A stretch of 64,000 nucleotides of DNA from Nothopassalora personata (Eukaryota > Ascomycota > Dothideomycetes > Mycosphaerellales > Mycosphaerellaceae). Below the pieces are notes generated by a model that saw nothing but the letters and a program-made list of their open reading frames with translations, was not told the origin of the DNA and did not search any database. This document shows, one piece after another, positions 11,936 through 24,830 of this stretch. Numbering within the stretch: position 1 is the stretch's first letter; every line of letters starts with the position of its first letter. The stretch spans positions 744,001 to 808,000 of the forward strand of contig CM066290.1 of NCBI GenBank assembly GCA_033816765.1. The letters are read 5' to 3'. A program made the position numbers and the translations under genes.

Positions 11936-14900
11936 AACGATGCGTTTCGTAGGGAGTCGGTCTGATGGTACGATGCTCATGAAGAATGATTGGTTTCGAT
12001 GCAGTGCGGGTCGTAGACTACAATAGTCGGTCAGTAAGAAGACATCATTCAAATAGACCTAGACAACACAAGTGCATTATAAAAGCACTCAACCTTGTAC
12101 CATACGGAAGCGATTGGCTGTAAGCCCAGGCTTGAGACCGGCACTATGGTTTGATGTTGCCTCGTGAATCCCGCCCGCGCGCCCTTGCGACACCATAACG
12201 TAACATTGCCTTATGCTCATCGCCAGGCATCGCAGGAATGACAAGGCACTACGTGAGACGACATTGAAGCGACCGGTTACACAGGCGAAGGACCGGTGCC
12301 GCGCTCGTGGGATTCGGCGAACAGGGCCAGTCGGAACACGACTATGGTCCTGGTTCCCGGTAATTTTGTGATCTGGTGACAATGACAACCTGGAGAGGTT
12401 CCTCCGAACCAAGATGGATATCTCACGGTGCGATGCGAACCACGCCGAGATGCATGTCACTTGGGTGCTGCCAGACATGAATAGATTAAATCCATTTTCG
12501 TGGCACATAATCGCGCAATCAATCTTGGGCGAAAGTAGAATGTGCACCATTCCTGTTGAGTCCTGTTGAAGATGGCGCTTGCGGAGCAGGTGTTTGAGCT
12601 CCCTGTTCGCCAGTGCTGCTACCAATATGTCGCAACAGCGGTGCGCGGTATGGCAATATGATCGCACATGACGTCCAATTTTCACCTGCGCGAATAAATT
12701 GCCCGGCAGCGAAGCAATTGTCGCGAATTCAGCCACTTTCAGCACAGCATAGTGAAGCTGTAGCATTCTCGTGCCCAGCGAAGTGGAGAGCTAGATATGC
12801 ATCCCGCATATCGCAGAAGCTCGGTCGAGCGACTGTTGGTTGAGCTGGTTGCGGAATGCAACTTGTTGGATGGAAGGCAGTGTGCAAGCTCTGGCCTCGT
12901 GACTGTCAGTTTACATGGCCAAGCATCTCACACGCCTTACCAAACGCCCTTGCCACGTTTACATCGTGGGTGGGCCCAGCAAAGGGAAGGCGCAAGCAGC
13001 CATGGCTGGCGGCTACCGTCGTGGTGAGTCCCGATGCAGAGCCCCAGCCGTCCGAAAGATGGAGTCGACCACAGGACCGGGAGCGCAACGACACATCAAT
13101 CCTGGCGCCAATCATGGAGTGTGCGATCGATGGCAGGCTAGGGTCACACATGGCGACACAGAGGCATCCAAGATTGCCACCGACAGGGCGCTCCCGCAAT
13201 GTGCACTCGGTGTGAAAGAATGTGGCACAAGGATCCAATCACTTCGAGCGACGAGCACTCACGATGCCACTCCGAGCTGTCAGGCACGCGCTGTGTCCTG
13301 TCAACAGCATTGGTGCCGGTCCCGTGGTCTGCGAGGCGTCAGCCAGAGGGCGGCAGCTGCGTGAGATCGATGAGCAGCATCCTCCACGGCCATGGTCGCT
13401 ATGCGCATGCGTGCGTGCTATGCTTTATGTGTCGGGAGCCGCATCCCGGACGAGGGAGCAAGTCATTGCTGCGCGGCGATGATCCCAGCAGACCCCCGTC
13501 GCTGCCGTCGCAACGTGTCGGACCGCTCAGAACGGGGCATTCCGCTGACGCATTTCCTGGAGAGCCTCGAGAGCTTGCAAGGATGCAACTCGTCGCGCGC
13601 CCCACTCGAGCCGAGCACCCGGTCTTGTGAGCAGGGATGCAGCGGGCCTCAACACACGGCAGCCGGTCTGCGGAGGACGAGTGGACGACTTCACACGATT
13701 GGGCCTGCATCAATCATCAATCTGCAACGCAACTCGCGATTGGCAAGTTCCTTTGTGTCGTGCAGACGCGGCGGGCCATCAACAAGCTTAAATGGCATTT
13801 GCAAGGCGGGTCCTCACCGCCGACTGCATCATGCACAATGCACGCACGAATCATTGCGGGCCGCGCCATCTGGCCGCAGCGAGGCGGTAGAGAACCAATC
13901 GGTTTAACCGTCTCCTCTGACGTCTGGCGCTACTGGCACGAGTCGCCATCAGGCCAGAATGACGGTGATTGAGGTTGTCTTCAGAGCACGCGACTGTGCC
14001 CTCGCTCAAGCTCCCCGCCCGCAAGTCACCGCGCGGCGGCCTTCTGAAAGAGGTCGGAGACTTGTCAGCGGTTAAGGCTGGTGTCAGGACCTCTGCTGGG
14101 CACTTCCTGGGAGCCTGCATATCCCATCAGACGTACATGCTGGCACTGCTAACACGCCCCTCTCGGGTCGTGCACCTTCTACTGGCACAGCAGTCGTTTC
14201 TCTTTACTGTACTGGGGCACTTCGACCATGCCAGGGATGCTAAAGGACTCGCATCAATGGTGCGCTGCGCTGATTTTGCCATTTGGCATTACCCCTAACG
14301 GGCGTCGAGCCATTGCCACGGGTCAGCAAAGCATGGACGCCCGTGTCAAAAAGCTCACCATGCTGGATGCGGTTATGGTGTATATGGCGGTCGGCGCTGC
14401 ATGGTACAAGCGTTGTACGGGCCGTTGGGGCTGGAAGCTGGCTCTGTTCTCTGGCATCTGGGCACGCACGGGATCGCTGAGGGGGCTCTATCTCGAGCAT
14501 CCTTGAAAGTCTGCACCCTTGCCTGTATCATTGCGCGGTGTTTCGATGTTGCATAAGTGCAACGAGGTATATCCGTCAAACAGTATCTGATCACCTGCAT
14601 GACCCGCTTTATGTGAAGCCCATGCAGGACTTTTGACGCCAACATCTCGGGTCTTGGTTCATGCTCAATGGATCTGATTGTCAAGGCTTGCCCCATTGTG
14701 TACTCCCAGTCGAGCTATCCTGCACGAGGATCAATCGCTAGTCGCTTGAACCGCTACTCTTGCTGCAGCTGTCGAGCGTCAGAATCTTTCTGTTCATAAC
14801 AATAACGTCTGCCAATCTGACAACGACCAGAGCAATCCTAAGGCTGAAAGGATCTGAAGCTAGTGCGCATCGGCCGTCACTCATAAAGCTATCATTCTCC

Positions 14901-15059
14901 TTGCATGCTTAGCCTGCGGGACTAAGGACTCTATCACTCTCGACTCTGGGCCGTCTTTCCTTATCACAGCTCTGTCGTGTCTGGCAACAATCTTGACTCT
15001 TCCAAAGTACAACACCGACTGCAGACACCACATTCGCTTGATCCCACTGCAACATTCTC
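11936..15059. other. Long intergenic region upstream of the homeobox gene
   Basis: This 3.1 kb has many overlapping open frames between about 12.6 and 14.5 kb on both strands, a by-product of higher GC, and none shows a domain. The last 100 bases before 15060 are pyrimidine-rich like a fungal leader. It is probably regulatory sequence of the transcription factor gene, possibly with unannotated non-coding transcripts. Confidence 0.4.
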
Positions 15060-16547
15060 ATGATGGAGAGCTTGACCTTGGACGACCGCCAGCCATATAT
15101 ACGACGCTCAGACTACTATCGGCTGAAGGACCATCGATATTGCTCTTCACGTTTGCCTACTCCTGAGGACTCGCAAAGCAGCAACGAAGGACTAAACGGA
15201 CGGAGCCCTCCAGAGACAGAACCGCCGAGCCGCGATCTTCTAATGCGATCGATTCCCGTCGAACGGAATGCTGCGTATTCAGTGCCCAGCAGTGTCGGCC
15301 ATGACCGACGAGACAGTCGCAATACTGGGGCACCACAATCTCCTCCGTACCGGTCTTCAGAGTCACAAAAGCCGTCCTTGCCTCCGTTGAAGACGGTTAG
15401 TCCCTTATGATGCAGTACTTGGCTTATTCTAACGAAATATAGGTTCTTGGAACCAACATCTCCAGTCCTCCCCGTACGCCCAGCCCTCATGACATGTCCA
15501 TGCAGCTATGTGCACGAGAGCCAACTTACACTGCGTCGACGTACAAACCGCCCTCACTATACCCCAATAAGAAGCAAAGGACAGAACCATTTCAGCCATC
15601 ACAGTATGCCAGGCCCGACACTGCTCGCCCTGCCTTCGCGCCTTCTGCTGTACTCGAACCGAGAACGAATGGAGCATCCATGCGTCCTGGCCTACAGTTT
15701 CCTGCCCTGTCTGCACCCATCGATAGTCTCGATGCGCGGCGTAACTCTATGATAGCTAGTCCGCCATGGGGCTCGCACCAGCTACCCAAGCACAGCACAA
15801 GATCCACCAACGACGACCCAGCAAGGCACTACCAGACTCCTGAGCAAACACCTACCTCTGCCATGCTCGAGCCATCGTTTCCGAGGACGAACGGATTCCC
15901 AAGCTCTGCATCGGATCCTTTCGCACGAAAGGTGCGTGATAGCTTTGGACAAGCAGACGAACGTGGCTATCATCGGAGACCTTCAATGGGAGGATATGCA
16001 ACATACCCTGGTCGACCTCATGAACACGATGAGCCTCGCCTTGCTCCTTTTGCACGAGACCCGCGCTATGCAGGATCCGTCAGGGAACCATATGGCGAGC
16101 ATCGGGATTATGTCAGATCCTCACGAGCAGAATGTGCCTATGGCCAGCAACCATACCCTGGGCAGGGACCTGCGTTCTTTATGCCCAGCCATTACGAATA
16201 TCAGCATGGAAAGGCGCGCAAAAGAAGTAATTTGCCAAAACAATCGACAGAAATAATGAAGACATGGTTTGATCAGGTACGTACTTCTTCTACCGAGCTC
16301 CAAGCGCTTTCAATACTAACACTGTCACAGAATATTACGAATCCTTATCCCAGTGAAGAGCAAAAAGCAGTATTTTCGAACGTAAGTAATCCCCATTGCT
16401 TCCACGGTGCTTCCCCCAGCGCTGACCATCATACAGGCGACGGGCATCAGTATGACCCAAGTCAGCAATTGGTTCATCAACCACCGAAGACGCTGCCCAG
16501 AGCTCCGCGACAGACGTGAGCGTGGGCGTGGCGGCAGCGAAGCATAA
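15060..16547 (+). CDS. KN-type (TALE) homeobox transcription factor
   Basis: Four exons: 15060-15395, 15443-16276, 16331-16381 and 16437-16547, with introns of 47, 54 and 55 bp, all GT...AG and with CTAAC- or CTGAC-like branch points. They give about 443 aa. The spliced C-terminus forms a homeodomain: KARKRSNLPKQSTEIMKTWF, then NITNPYPSEEQKAVF, then SNWFINHRRRCPEL. The helix-3 signature WFINHRR is at about residues 419-425, and the NPYPS insertion marks the three-residue loop extension (Homeobox_KN). Two introns lie inside the homeodomain. The first 360 residues are low complexity, rich in Ser, Pro and Arg, and probably disordered. It is expected to bind DNA in the nucleus; targets cannot be read from the sequence. 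Either of two adjacent ATGs may be the start. Confidence 0.92.
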
Positions 16548-19500
16548 GACCTTGCGACACAGCTTCATCTTGTTCTGTACAACATTTCACTCCAAAAAAG
16601 TTGGGCGCGTAGATCAGGGACAGAGCACACGCAACGACGGCAACGATAGATGGGATTTCTTGCGCCTGCTGCACAGCACACAGCAAGGCGATGGCATGCT
16701 ACACGATGTAATTTTGAGACGCCTGCGATTCCGTCGGTACGACGCGAGAACCCTTCTCACGACGTGATGCTGTCGACTGAGAGACAATCATCACACTCTG
16801 CTTGCACTTCTCTCGGCATTGCAAACGCACCGCCATGATGAAGGGACCACGTCCAGGAACATCCAAGAATGACTGCCTCTTTTCGTACATGAATGGCCAA
16901 AGGCGGCAGTAGCGCCGAGTAGCTTTGGTCTGACAGTCGACGGGCGTTTCATCTTCATTGATTGAGATGTCGCAGTCCACACCTGCCACCGCTATCATAT
17001 AACGGCTTGTATACAGTAATAAGCGGCGCGTGAGTCGACGTCGAGTCGGCGGCGCAAGGTTAAAACACGTAAAAGGCTCGCCAAACGGCTGCCAGGTTTC
17101 GATCGTGGACGACCAGGTTTGTGGGGCGGGTGGACACGGGACGGCAGGCTCGCCATGTGGCTTGCTGTCTTTTGACGGCAAGCTGCTCCAGTCGAAAGCC
17201 ACAGTCAACCTAAAAAAAAAGTAGCGCAATCGAGCTGTGCCGAGTTGACAGGTCACAAAATCATCTCGGCACAGTGTAGATCCTTCTGCGTGAAAGCTTT
17301 AATAGGAGTACTGAGCTCCTAAACACGAGTTGCTTCATCTGCCTGAGCCTTCAGCACCCGTAAATAATGGAAGCACTCGCAGGCTACGGACCAAGGAATG
17401 GCGGTCTAGAAATCAGGTACAGATCCTCGCGGGCGACGTATCCCGCGCATCTTTGGCTCTTTGCCATGCGAGTCAGGGCTTCGCCGAGTCACCGGTCGAA
17501 GAAGTCGATGTCTGGTCACCGCAAGAACATAGCATGGAGTCCTTGAACAGGCCTGAACTGACATGCATTAAGGACGCCGCGCGCATGGGTCAAACTCTGA
17601 GATGGCGCGAAGATCCCTGTCAAGGGTGGAAAGAGAAAGGCTGCAAGTCACCTTCGCTTTTGAATTTGTCCTTCGGGCCCTAGAAGTCGAGCTCCAGCTA
17701 AGAAGCCATGCTATAGAGTGACGGCCTGTGCTTCTTAGTGAACATGCTAAGAAGAGGGAGACTATCACGAGAAGAGGAGAACCGCATTGATATCATTCTA
17801 AGTCTTACGGGCTGTTATGTTCACGAGCAAGGAATCAAACAAGCCTGAATCGGGAGTTTCAAGCGAGCCGTCAGGATGTCACGCTAAGCATTCCTTGGAT
17901 GTGTGCGCGCTTTGCCATTTCTGGCGGAACAGAGTGCACTTTGAACACGTCGACAAAGTGTCGAGGAGGTGTCGACGAGTGAGACATCAGCATGGCAGGA
18001 ACATGCTGGAGGCATTGCTTTCAGAAGGCAGTGAGGGAGGGCGATCTTGCAAGTTCCAGCGCAGGCTGAGCCAAGAAAGTTTGCCGGTGCTGTAGCTTTC
18101 CGGCGAGTTTGCATAAATGCCCGTCTTCTAGCATCATCCGCAGTGTCCATGTGGTTTCAAGTCTTAGATGACCCGGACACGTCTTTTGTACCACTGCGCT
18201 GCAGAGGCGAATCTTCCTGTACAATTCTCAAACTCCTGCCACCTCGGATATTATGAAAGCTGGTGATCAACTTTTCATCATCAAGCATGCGGACCAGTTG
18301 GCTGTCCATAGCCGACGTTGCGGGCGGTGTGAGCGCCACGGAGAACCAATTTAAAGGTACTCCTGAAACACAACGTGCGACTATATCAAGGTTCTATTCG
18401 GCTTCAGCCCTCTCGCTCGCGACAAGTACGATGCCGCTACAATGGTCACCGTCCGCAGGTCAACGAGGTTAATCAAATATGCTCGGCCGAGGGCGTTCTT
18501 AGCATCACAAACGGCCATCATTCGCTAGGCGGAAATGCCAAATGCGAGGGGGCGTACTGTGAGTTGGTCACTGGTCTCGTTCACGCTTGACCAGCCTGCT
18601 CCATTGCGGGCGCAAAGAGGAGCGAGCATTCGCAGCTGACCTCACTATGTTGAAGAAGCTGGCAACTTGACGTTCGACGGATCGCGCAGGAATTATCCAT
18701 TGTCGACCACAGTTCTCGACCGTCCATCTTGCTCACTTCGAGATAACCGGTAGGTCCGTGGTACAGCCATCGACTGAGGGATCCATCGTCCTCAAAACCT
18801 GGCGTCATTGTTGCTCGGTATCCTCCGATGGTCTTTGGCATGACTACAGGCCTGAAGTCATGAACGATCCTCCCGCCAGATGGAGCCAATGGAAGATAAG
18901 CAACGAGAAATAGCAGTCCGCCATAGTTCATGACCACTGGGAGATGTGCCGTCCGGCAAATGTGTTCAAGCTCGTCAGGCACAATATCACTCTCACAGCG
19001 AGCCTTCCTTCAGCAATCATCCTGCAAGTTGGATGCCGATGCTTCGAACACGGTGTCGAAAACGATTTCCGTACGTGCTGAACCACTGCTACGGGAGGTT
19101 TTAGCATCATGGAACTCACGTTCACGTCCAGCAGTGACAGCGTGCGACTGTGAATACACCCACGAATTCCGTATATTGGCGACCTGCAGCTCTTGAGAGA
19201 AATGTGCAAGGAACCCCCCTGAGTTTGTGGGCTGCGGCATGCTGTAAGCACTCCGTCAATAGGAATATATCAGGTCATGCTCATGTTCGAATTAAACGCC
19301 TCACAGAACGTGAAATAATAGACGCGGCATCTCATCTCGTCACTGGTCCAGCCATGCCAATCCATAGGAGATGTTGTAATCGCACTGTCGGCACTATGAA
19401 AGAACATAGAGGACACCTATGGAGCAGACTGTCGACATATTGTCAAAAGCACATCTCTGCCACATTGAAAGAATATGAGATCTTCACCAAAGCCAGACGC

Positions 19501-20284
19501 GATCATGAGGAGCTTCGTGATAAGCAAGGTCTGGCCCAGAACAATCTTGTCTGTGTGGTTAAAGTGTCGCTCCTACCAGACTGATTCAGCGCAAGTGTGA
19601 GCTATTCTGCACCGTCGGAATTTACGATGTTGCTCAAGAAATGTTTTGTCAGACGTCGCAGGCACAAAAACTGCTTGCGGTGCTCCGTGATAGCACAATA
19701 GGCGAGTATCGGCAACCGCTAGCAGCAAAAGCCAGTACGAGCATCCAAGAATTGGGCGAGAGATCGAAGGTCGCCCAGTGAACGAACGGCACGCGAGCAT
19801 AGACGCTCGAAGTGTAGGTGCACATACACATCCAAGACATCTAGAGGAAACGTATCCGCGGCAAGGTCCGAAGATATCGGGAACGCCGCTTTTTCCGTCA
19901 ATGAGTCCAGTGTTGTGGAATGTGGCCACAGGGATCCATGGAACGTGCCGAAACCGCTCCGCTGCCATGACTTCCTCCTCCGTCAGTGGTGAGAGCGGCA
20001 ATGGCGGCACGCGATCGTGAGCGTGAAAGTTGAATAGATTCACAGCTGTCTCTTCGGCATAGGGCAAGTCGAAGCACATGTGTCCAGCATGTCCGGGTAG
20101 GTGGTCACAAAGTTTCAGTCCAGCAGGCCGCCGCCAAAGAAGGTATCATCCCCAGAAGATGCGGTTGCAGTGGGCCCTAGGCCTTGTAGGCTGCGCGATG
20201 AAGGGGGCAGTACCGCCTCCGCCACCACTGCCAACAGCATCGCTAGCATCACCTTCTGCGGATGACATGGCGGCTAGAGGAGAT
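16548..20284. other. Intergenic region, no confident gene
   Basis: I see no intact gene. On the minus strand, open frames at 18581-18982 and 19573-20079 read somewhat like protein. They lie downstream of the zinc-finger relic at 20.3-20.5 kb in its direction of reading. They may be decayed remains of the same gene, but I recognise no domain in them. Confidence 0.4.
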
Positions 20285-20520
20285 GCTCAGGCAGTGCTGA
20301 CGGTGCCGCGGCCACACTCGATGTTCAGACGGCCACAGCGCGCACACGGCGAGTCTCTCGGATTGTCGTCTCGCCTTTTGGCAAGCAGGGTACGCACAAA
20401 TTCTGGAACCTGCCGATGGGAGTGCTTGCGCCGCTTGCTCGCCATGAGTCTTTGCGTGGCGCTGAAGGGTATCCCGCCGCGCGAACGTGCTCTGACACAA
20501 GCGACAGCGGTGCGAAAGGA
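20285..20520 (-). pseudogene. C2H2-Zn2Cys6 transcription factor relic
   Basis: The minus strand encodes a C2H2 finger (CRLCQSTFARRDTLQRHAKT, completed by H and then GEQ). Within 40 codons it encodes pieces of a fungal zinc binuclear cluster: CVPCLPK in a second frame and SPCARCGRLNIECGRG in a third. The order finger, short linker, Zn2Cys6 is typical of a known class of fungal regulators. Having three frames over about 200 bases shows at least two frameshifts, so the gene is broken here. The usual fungal transcription-factor middle domain was not found. Splicing could in theory join some frames, but no good splice sites are evident. Confidence 0.65.
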
Positions 20521-21002
20521 GTCCTCTGATGCTGTGTGCGCAAGTGCCGCTGCTGATGGTTCCGCCAGCGGGAATGCTGATGACTCTGTTGGCGGACGTA
20601 TTCCAGATCCATTGCGCATTGCGTATTTTCTGGCCTCACACGGCAGCGCCGCACCCTCACTGCAGCATATTCCATCCTGTGTAGGCGCCGCTGGCGGTGC
20701 AATACCGGAATGCGGGTGCTCCGCCCCCGCAGACACTCGCCACAGCGAAGCGTTGCTTGTCACGCTTGTGTATTGGGACCTGCATAAGAGTCCTTTGCAG
20801 TGGCGTAGCCCCTTGGGTCGCCTTGTCGGCGATGCGCTCAGCGGGTCGGTAGGGCCTGTGATGCGTCCTTCCCTTGCTAGCGGCGGATCTATCCCGACGA
20901 CCCCTGCGCGTCTCGATGACGCTCCGCTCGATCGGCGAAGCTCGAAGAGAGCTCCAGATCTTGACAAACGGCACTTCCCTGAGGTATGTACAGTACATAC
21001 AG

Positions 21003-21135
21003 ACAATGTGAGTAGATTGATGTATTAAGAGAGATCTACGAAGTCGCGAGAAAGCAAGATAAGCTAAGAAAAGTGGGTGCCTCAGGCAGCTAGGGCCTTG
21101 GCATCCAAGAAGTGCTTGGGACAAGCATCAAGTCA
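21003..21135 (-). repeat. Copia 3' LTR (133 bp)
   Basis: Identical to 24831-24963. The preceding TACAG is the target-site duplication. The repeat starts ACAATG and ends AAGTCA rather than showing a perfect TG...CA. Confidence 0.85.
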
Positions 21136-21400
21136 CCCCCATGACGAGGCTCTAGATGCTGCCGTGGGTGTATCACACACCAAAAGATGCATGCGCTCGC
21201 TCACCAACACCATGCCATCCTCCTCGGTAGTTGCCGCGTGGTGGTGCAGGCGTAGCTGCTGCTGCTGAAGTTGATAGGTGTTTCGCGCGTTCTTATTGGA
21301 TAGCGCTAACACCGCAGTACAACGGTTATTATCTGCTGAGATAAGACGATTGGCGCACTCAATAGTGTCGTCCAATCAGAGCCCTGATAACTGCTGTCAA

Positions 21401-22048
21401 TCAGACTCGGTGTTGTTGTGGTGTCGCCATTGCGGCCTTATGACTCTTCGGTATGATGACAGTCGCTGGATCTGGCCAGTCGGTCGCTGGCATGAAAGCA
21501 GTCACGGTCGCATGTGGCATGTCAGCAAGCTGCTTACGGTCTTGCTTGCTAAGCGAGTGATACAGTGCCCTACGCTGCTTCCGGTTGGCCTCAAACTGAT
21601 AGCTATTCTTCGGATCGCGCACATCAGCCGGAGGGCGCCTATTGCGCTGAGGCCGACCTGATGGTGTAGGTGGTACTGGTGCAGGCTGCTGAACAGGCTC
21701 TGCTGGAGGTGTCGTGAAGTCGTCTTGATCCTCATCGTCCTCAACTGTTAGCTTGGGAGGTGTTGTTGGCTGCACCTCCGGAAATTCGTCTGGAGTGTCC
21801 TCTTGATAGGCATCCACGACTTCCTGTGCTGGGTCCTTATCAGACTGCTCGAGTGAAGTGTCGGCAGGCTTGTTGATGACCGTGATGTTCTTAGGTAGTG
21901 TTGCCACACCCCCAGAATCACCACCCCCAGGAGTCACACCTCGCTCAGCACCCACACGGCGTGGGCCTGGCTTGGTGTTGCGCTCCACCGGAAAGATGTC
22001 TTCAAACGAGATGAGTTGATCTTCATTAGTTTTAGGCTCATTAGCCAT
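21401..22048 (-). CDS. Copia pol remnant, integrase-RT spacer (open)
   Basis: 215 open codons in the same frame as the gag-integrase remnant upstream. The content is acidic and proline-rich (PTPSGRPQRNRRPPADVRDP), which is typical of the hydrophilic spacer between integrase and reverse transcriptase in Copia polyproteins. No catalytic domain remains. Unlike the part to its right it has no in-frame stop, so it escaped most mutation. Confidence 0.6.
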   Translation of the reverse strand: MANEPKTNEDQLISFEDIFPVERNTKPGPRRVGAERGVTPGGGDSGGVATLPKNITVINKPADTSLEQSDKDPAQEVVDAYQEDTPDEFPEVQPTTPPKLTVEDDEDQDDFTTPPAEPVQQPAPVPPTPSGRPQRNRRPPADVRDPKNSYQFEANRKQRRALYHSLSKQDRKQLADMPHATVTAFMPATDWPDPATVIIPKSHKAAMATPQQHRV

Positions 22049-24622
22049 TACTGTGATAGGGTCATCGCCTTCAATGAACTAGACATCCTTGGTTCGAAAT
22101 ACCTTGTGTGCTGATGGCACGTACACACGGTAGATAGTGCGGCTTTCATAGCTAACTAGCTTGCCTTGTAGTGAGCGTGAGTTGAACTTCTTACCTCGAC
22201 CTATATTGTGGTTATAGACGAAGGCATGACAGCCATAGGCCTTGAGGTGTGACAGGCTTGGCTTCTTAGGCTTGCCTTGCTACGAGTTGATAACCTCCTA
22301 AGGTAACAGTCCCTTGATGGCTGCGCTCGGTGTGAGGTTGAGAAGATAGACTGAAGCCGTGACTACTTCTAGCTATAGGCCGACTGGTAGGCCAGCATCT
22401 AATAACAGCTTTCGAGCTATTGTACAAACAATGTGGTTGCTTACCTCCGCTTCGCCGTTTTGTTCGGATGAGTAAGGTGTTGTAATCTGTAAACTGAAGC
22501 CTTTATCTTGTGAATACTAGATGAGTGCATTGCCGCTATATTCACCACCCCCATCTATGCGGAAGATAGCAATACCTGTGTTGTATTGTGTCTTCACCTA
22601 GCGGTGTACGATGCGGATATGCTAAGTAGCGCCATCCTTCTAAGCTAAGTAGAAGATAGTACGCTTTAGGCTAGCTAGGCAGGTAAATAGGGTGAAGTAC
22701 TGTTCCTTGCTAAGCCCAAGGTTACGCACTATAACCACATCTACTGCTATAATGTAGTATAGGGTTGTTGGCCTTACTATAGGTATACGGTTGTAGACCT
22801 TGTGGCCTATAGCCTTGCGGTAGGGGATGCACTCTCGTGGGTGCTTGCTAAGGTTACCGTTGCCGACAATGATAATGCGCTTGTCGTTATGCAGCTGCAC
22901 TAGCTTGCGGCTGTGAATGTGTCTAAGGCGGCGATGCTATAGGTCTCCTGTAGCAGCTGTCGATAGCTCGACCTTAGAAGAAGTGAGGGCTGTCGGTAAG
23001 TCCTTTAACTTTAAGAATGGCAGTCTAAGATGGCTGTAGCAATGGGCCACCGTACGCTCACTATCCTTCTTTGTGAAGAGGATTTAGTCGTCGTTACGGT
23101 AATACACACCCTTACGGCGAAGCGCCTCTGTTGAGATTAGATTGGCTACTAGGCCTGGCACGTACAGCACCTATGAGAAATAGGTAATGCCGAACTCGAA
23201 CAGGTCCAGTTAGATAATACCGTATGCAGTAGTAGTAATAATCCCCTTGCCTGTCTTAATAGGGACATTGTAGGGTCTGTAACTGACTATGTTGCTAAGC
23301 GTGTTTGTTATGTAAGAAGTGCAGCCGGAGTCTATAACCTAATCGGTGCGGTCCTTCGCTGCAAGCATTGCTAAGGTATCTTGAATGTGCTCCTTGAATA
23401 TAGCCGCCGTGAACATATAATAGTTGCCGTTGTGAGGAGTCATTAGATCCTCGAGACTACCGTAGGCCGCAAATTGAGCGGTCTCCTTCGGCTGCCTCTA
23501 TAGGTTGTTAGTGGTGTTATTCACCTGCTAACGCTACTGCTAGTTATCTAGAGTCTTAGGCTTAAATCCAGCTAGTGCAAGCTTAGGGTAGAGGTTCTAG
23601 CATGCTGTCTTAATATAACCTACAATACTATAGCTATCGTATGTTAGCTTCTACTACTAGTTGTTGTTATTGCTATTCTAACTGCCTCCGCGACCACCGT
23701 TGTTCTGATTGCCGCGGCCTCTACGACCTCGTCCGCGTGTAGCACCACGGGGTGTACCGCCGCTACGAGTGTTGTTGCTATTACCCTGTTGTTAAGGGTT
23801 AGGGGTGTTCTGCTTTACTGCGAGATTGGCGGTCTTAGACTATTGAGCAGTCGCCTCATTAAGCAGGTCGCTTATTACCTTGTCGAGTATGATAGTCGTG
23901 CTGTCCTCGATCTTGCTAGTAAGCTGCCTTAACTGTTCACGTTTTGCCGACGCGAATGTAGGGAAGAATAGTAAGATCTGGTATAGGAAGCGGAACAGGG
24001 CCTAGGCCTTTAATATGGCTAATTTAGTGCCGTTTAGATTGGTAAGCTTTGCTTAATATTATTAGCAAAACTTGTCTAGGTTAGAGCCGCTATAGGTGTG
24101 TAACTCGAACTCTAGATATAGCGAGTACTCCTTAGATTTTCTAGTTTAACCGTATGTCGACTTGAGATGGTCCTATAGGGCGTCCGGTTGCTAATAGGCT
24201 TTGCAGTTGTCGGCAATAGACTGACTGCAATTGGCGATAATGAGTGCGCGGGCCTAATACTTCTTGGCCTTATACGCCTTAATGCGCTCTTCGAGCTCCT
24301 AGTCTTCCTCCTTAGGGCGCTTCGTAGGCGTCGTCTTAGTGTTGTCGATAAGTCCCTAAAGCGATTCGCCACGCAACACGGACTCGAGCATGTCGGCCCA
24401 TCTCGTATAGTCGTCCTTGCCTTGGAGCTTGCTTACGCCTAGCGTGGTGTTACCACGTCTAGAGACTATGTTGAAAGTGAAGCCGCGAGTTGATGCGGGC
24501 TTCTTGGTCTTTCGAGGAGCAGCAGCCGACTCGGTCTACTGTTAGCTCTAATCCCCGGCGACAGTCTACTACGCTAGTAGTATCTCGAGTCTAGTGATGT
24601 TACCGTTAGTATTAGTATCCAT
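22049..24622 (-). pseudogene. Copia gag-protease-integrase remnant
   Basis: From an ATG at 24622 one frame runs through the whole interior, interrupted by stops but apparently no frameshift. Recognisable are a UBN2-like gag, the retropepsin motif VIDSGCTSYITN, and a pre-integrase block. Integrase pieces include FRIDGGGEYSG and ITTPYSSEQNGEAE (two of the DDE residues), followed by the C-terminal GYRVYVPSAHKVF-like region. The stops are TAG where Gln or Trp is expected, consistent with RIP. It is not functional. Confidence 0.8.
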
Positions 24623-24830
24623 CCACTACTGTAGTGCACCAACTCGGTGTCGCTGCGAATACTCGTCGCGTTGCCGACTAGGTCGCGACTTGATATGTTT
24701 GCTACTAAAGTCGCGTTGAGTCGTATCCACTAACGAGGTGTCGCGAACACGCGCGATCAGCAGGATACAATCAACAGTGTCTATCGGAAGGTATGCGCGC
24801 AGTTGTATAGCGCGAGGGCGTCATAACCAG

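Noticed and set aside
13392..13907. 171-codon plus-strand frame
   Set aside because: Several overlapping frames on both strands, no motif, no homologous feel; a GC effect.
20078..21028. Long plus-strand open frame of about 316 codons
   Set aside because: It is antisense to the zinc-finger relic, low complexity, and ends inside the Copia flank. Open by composition only.
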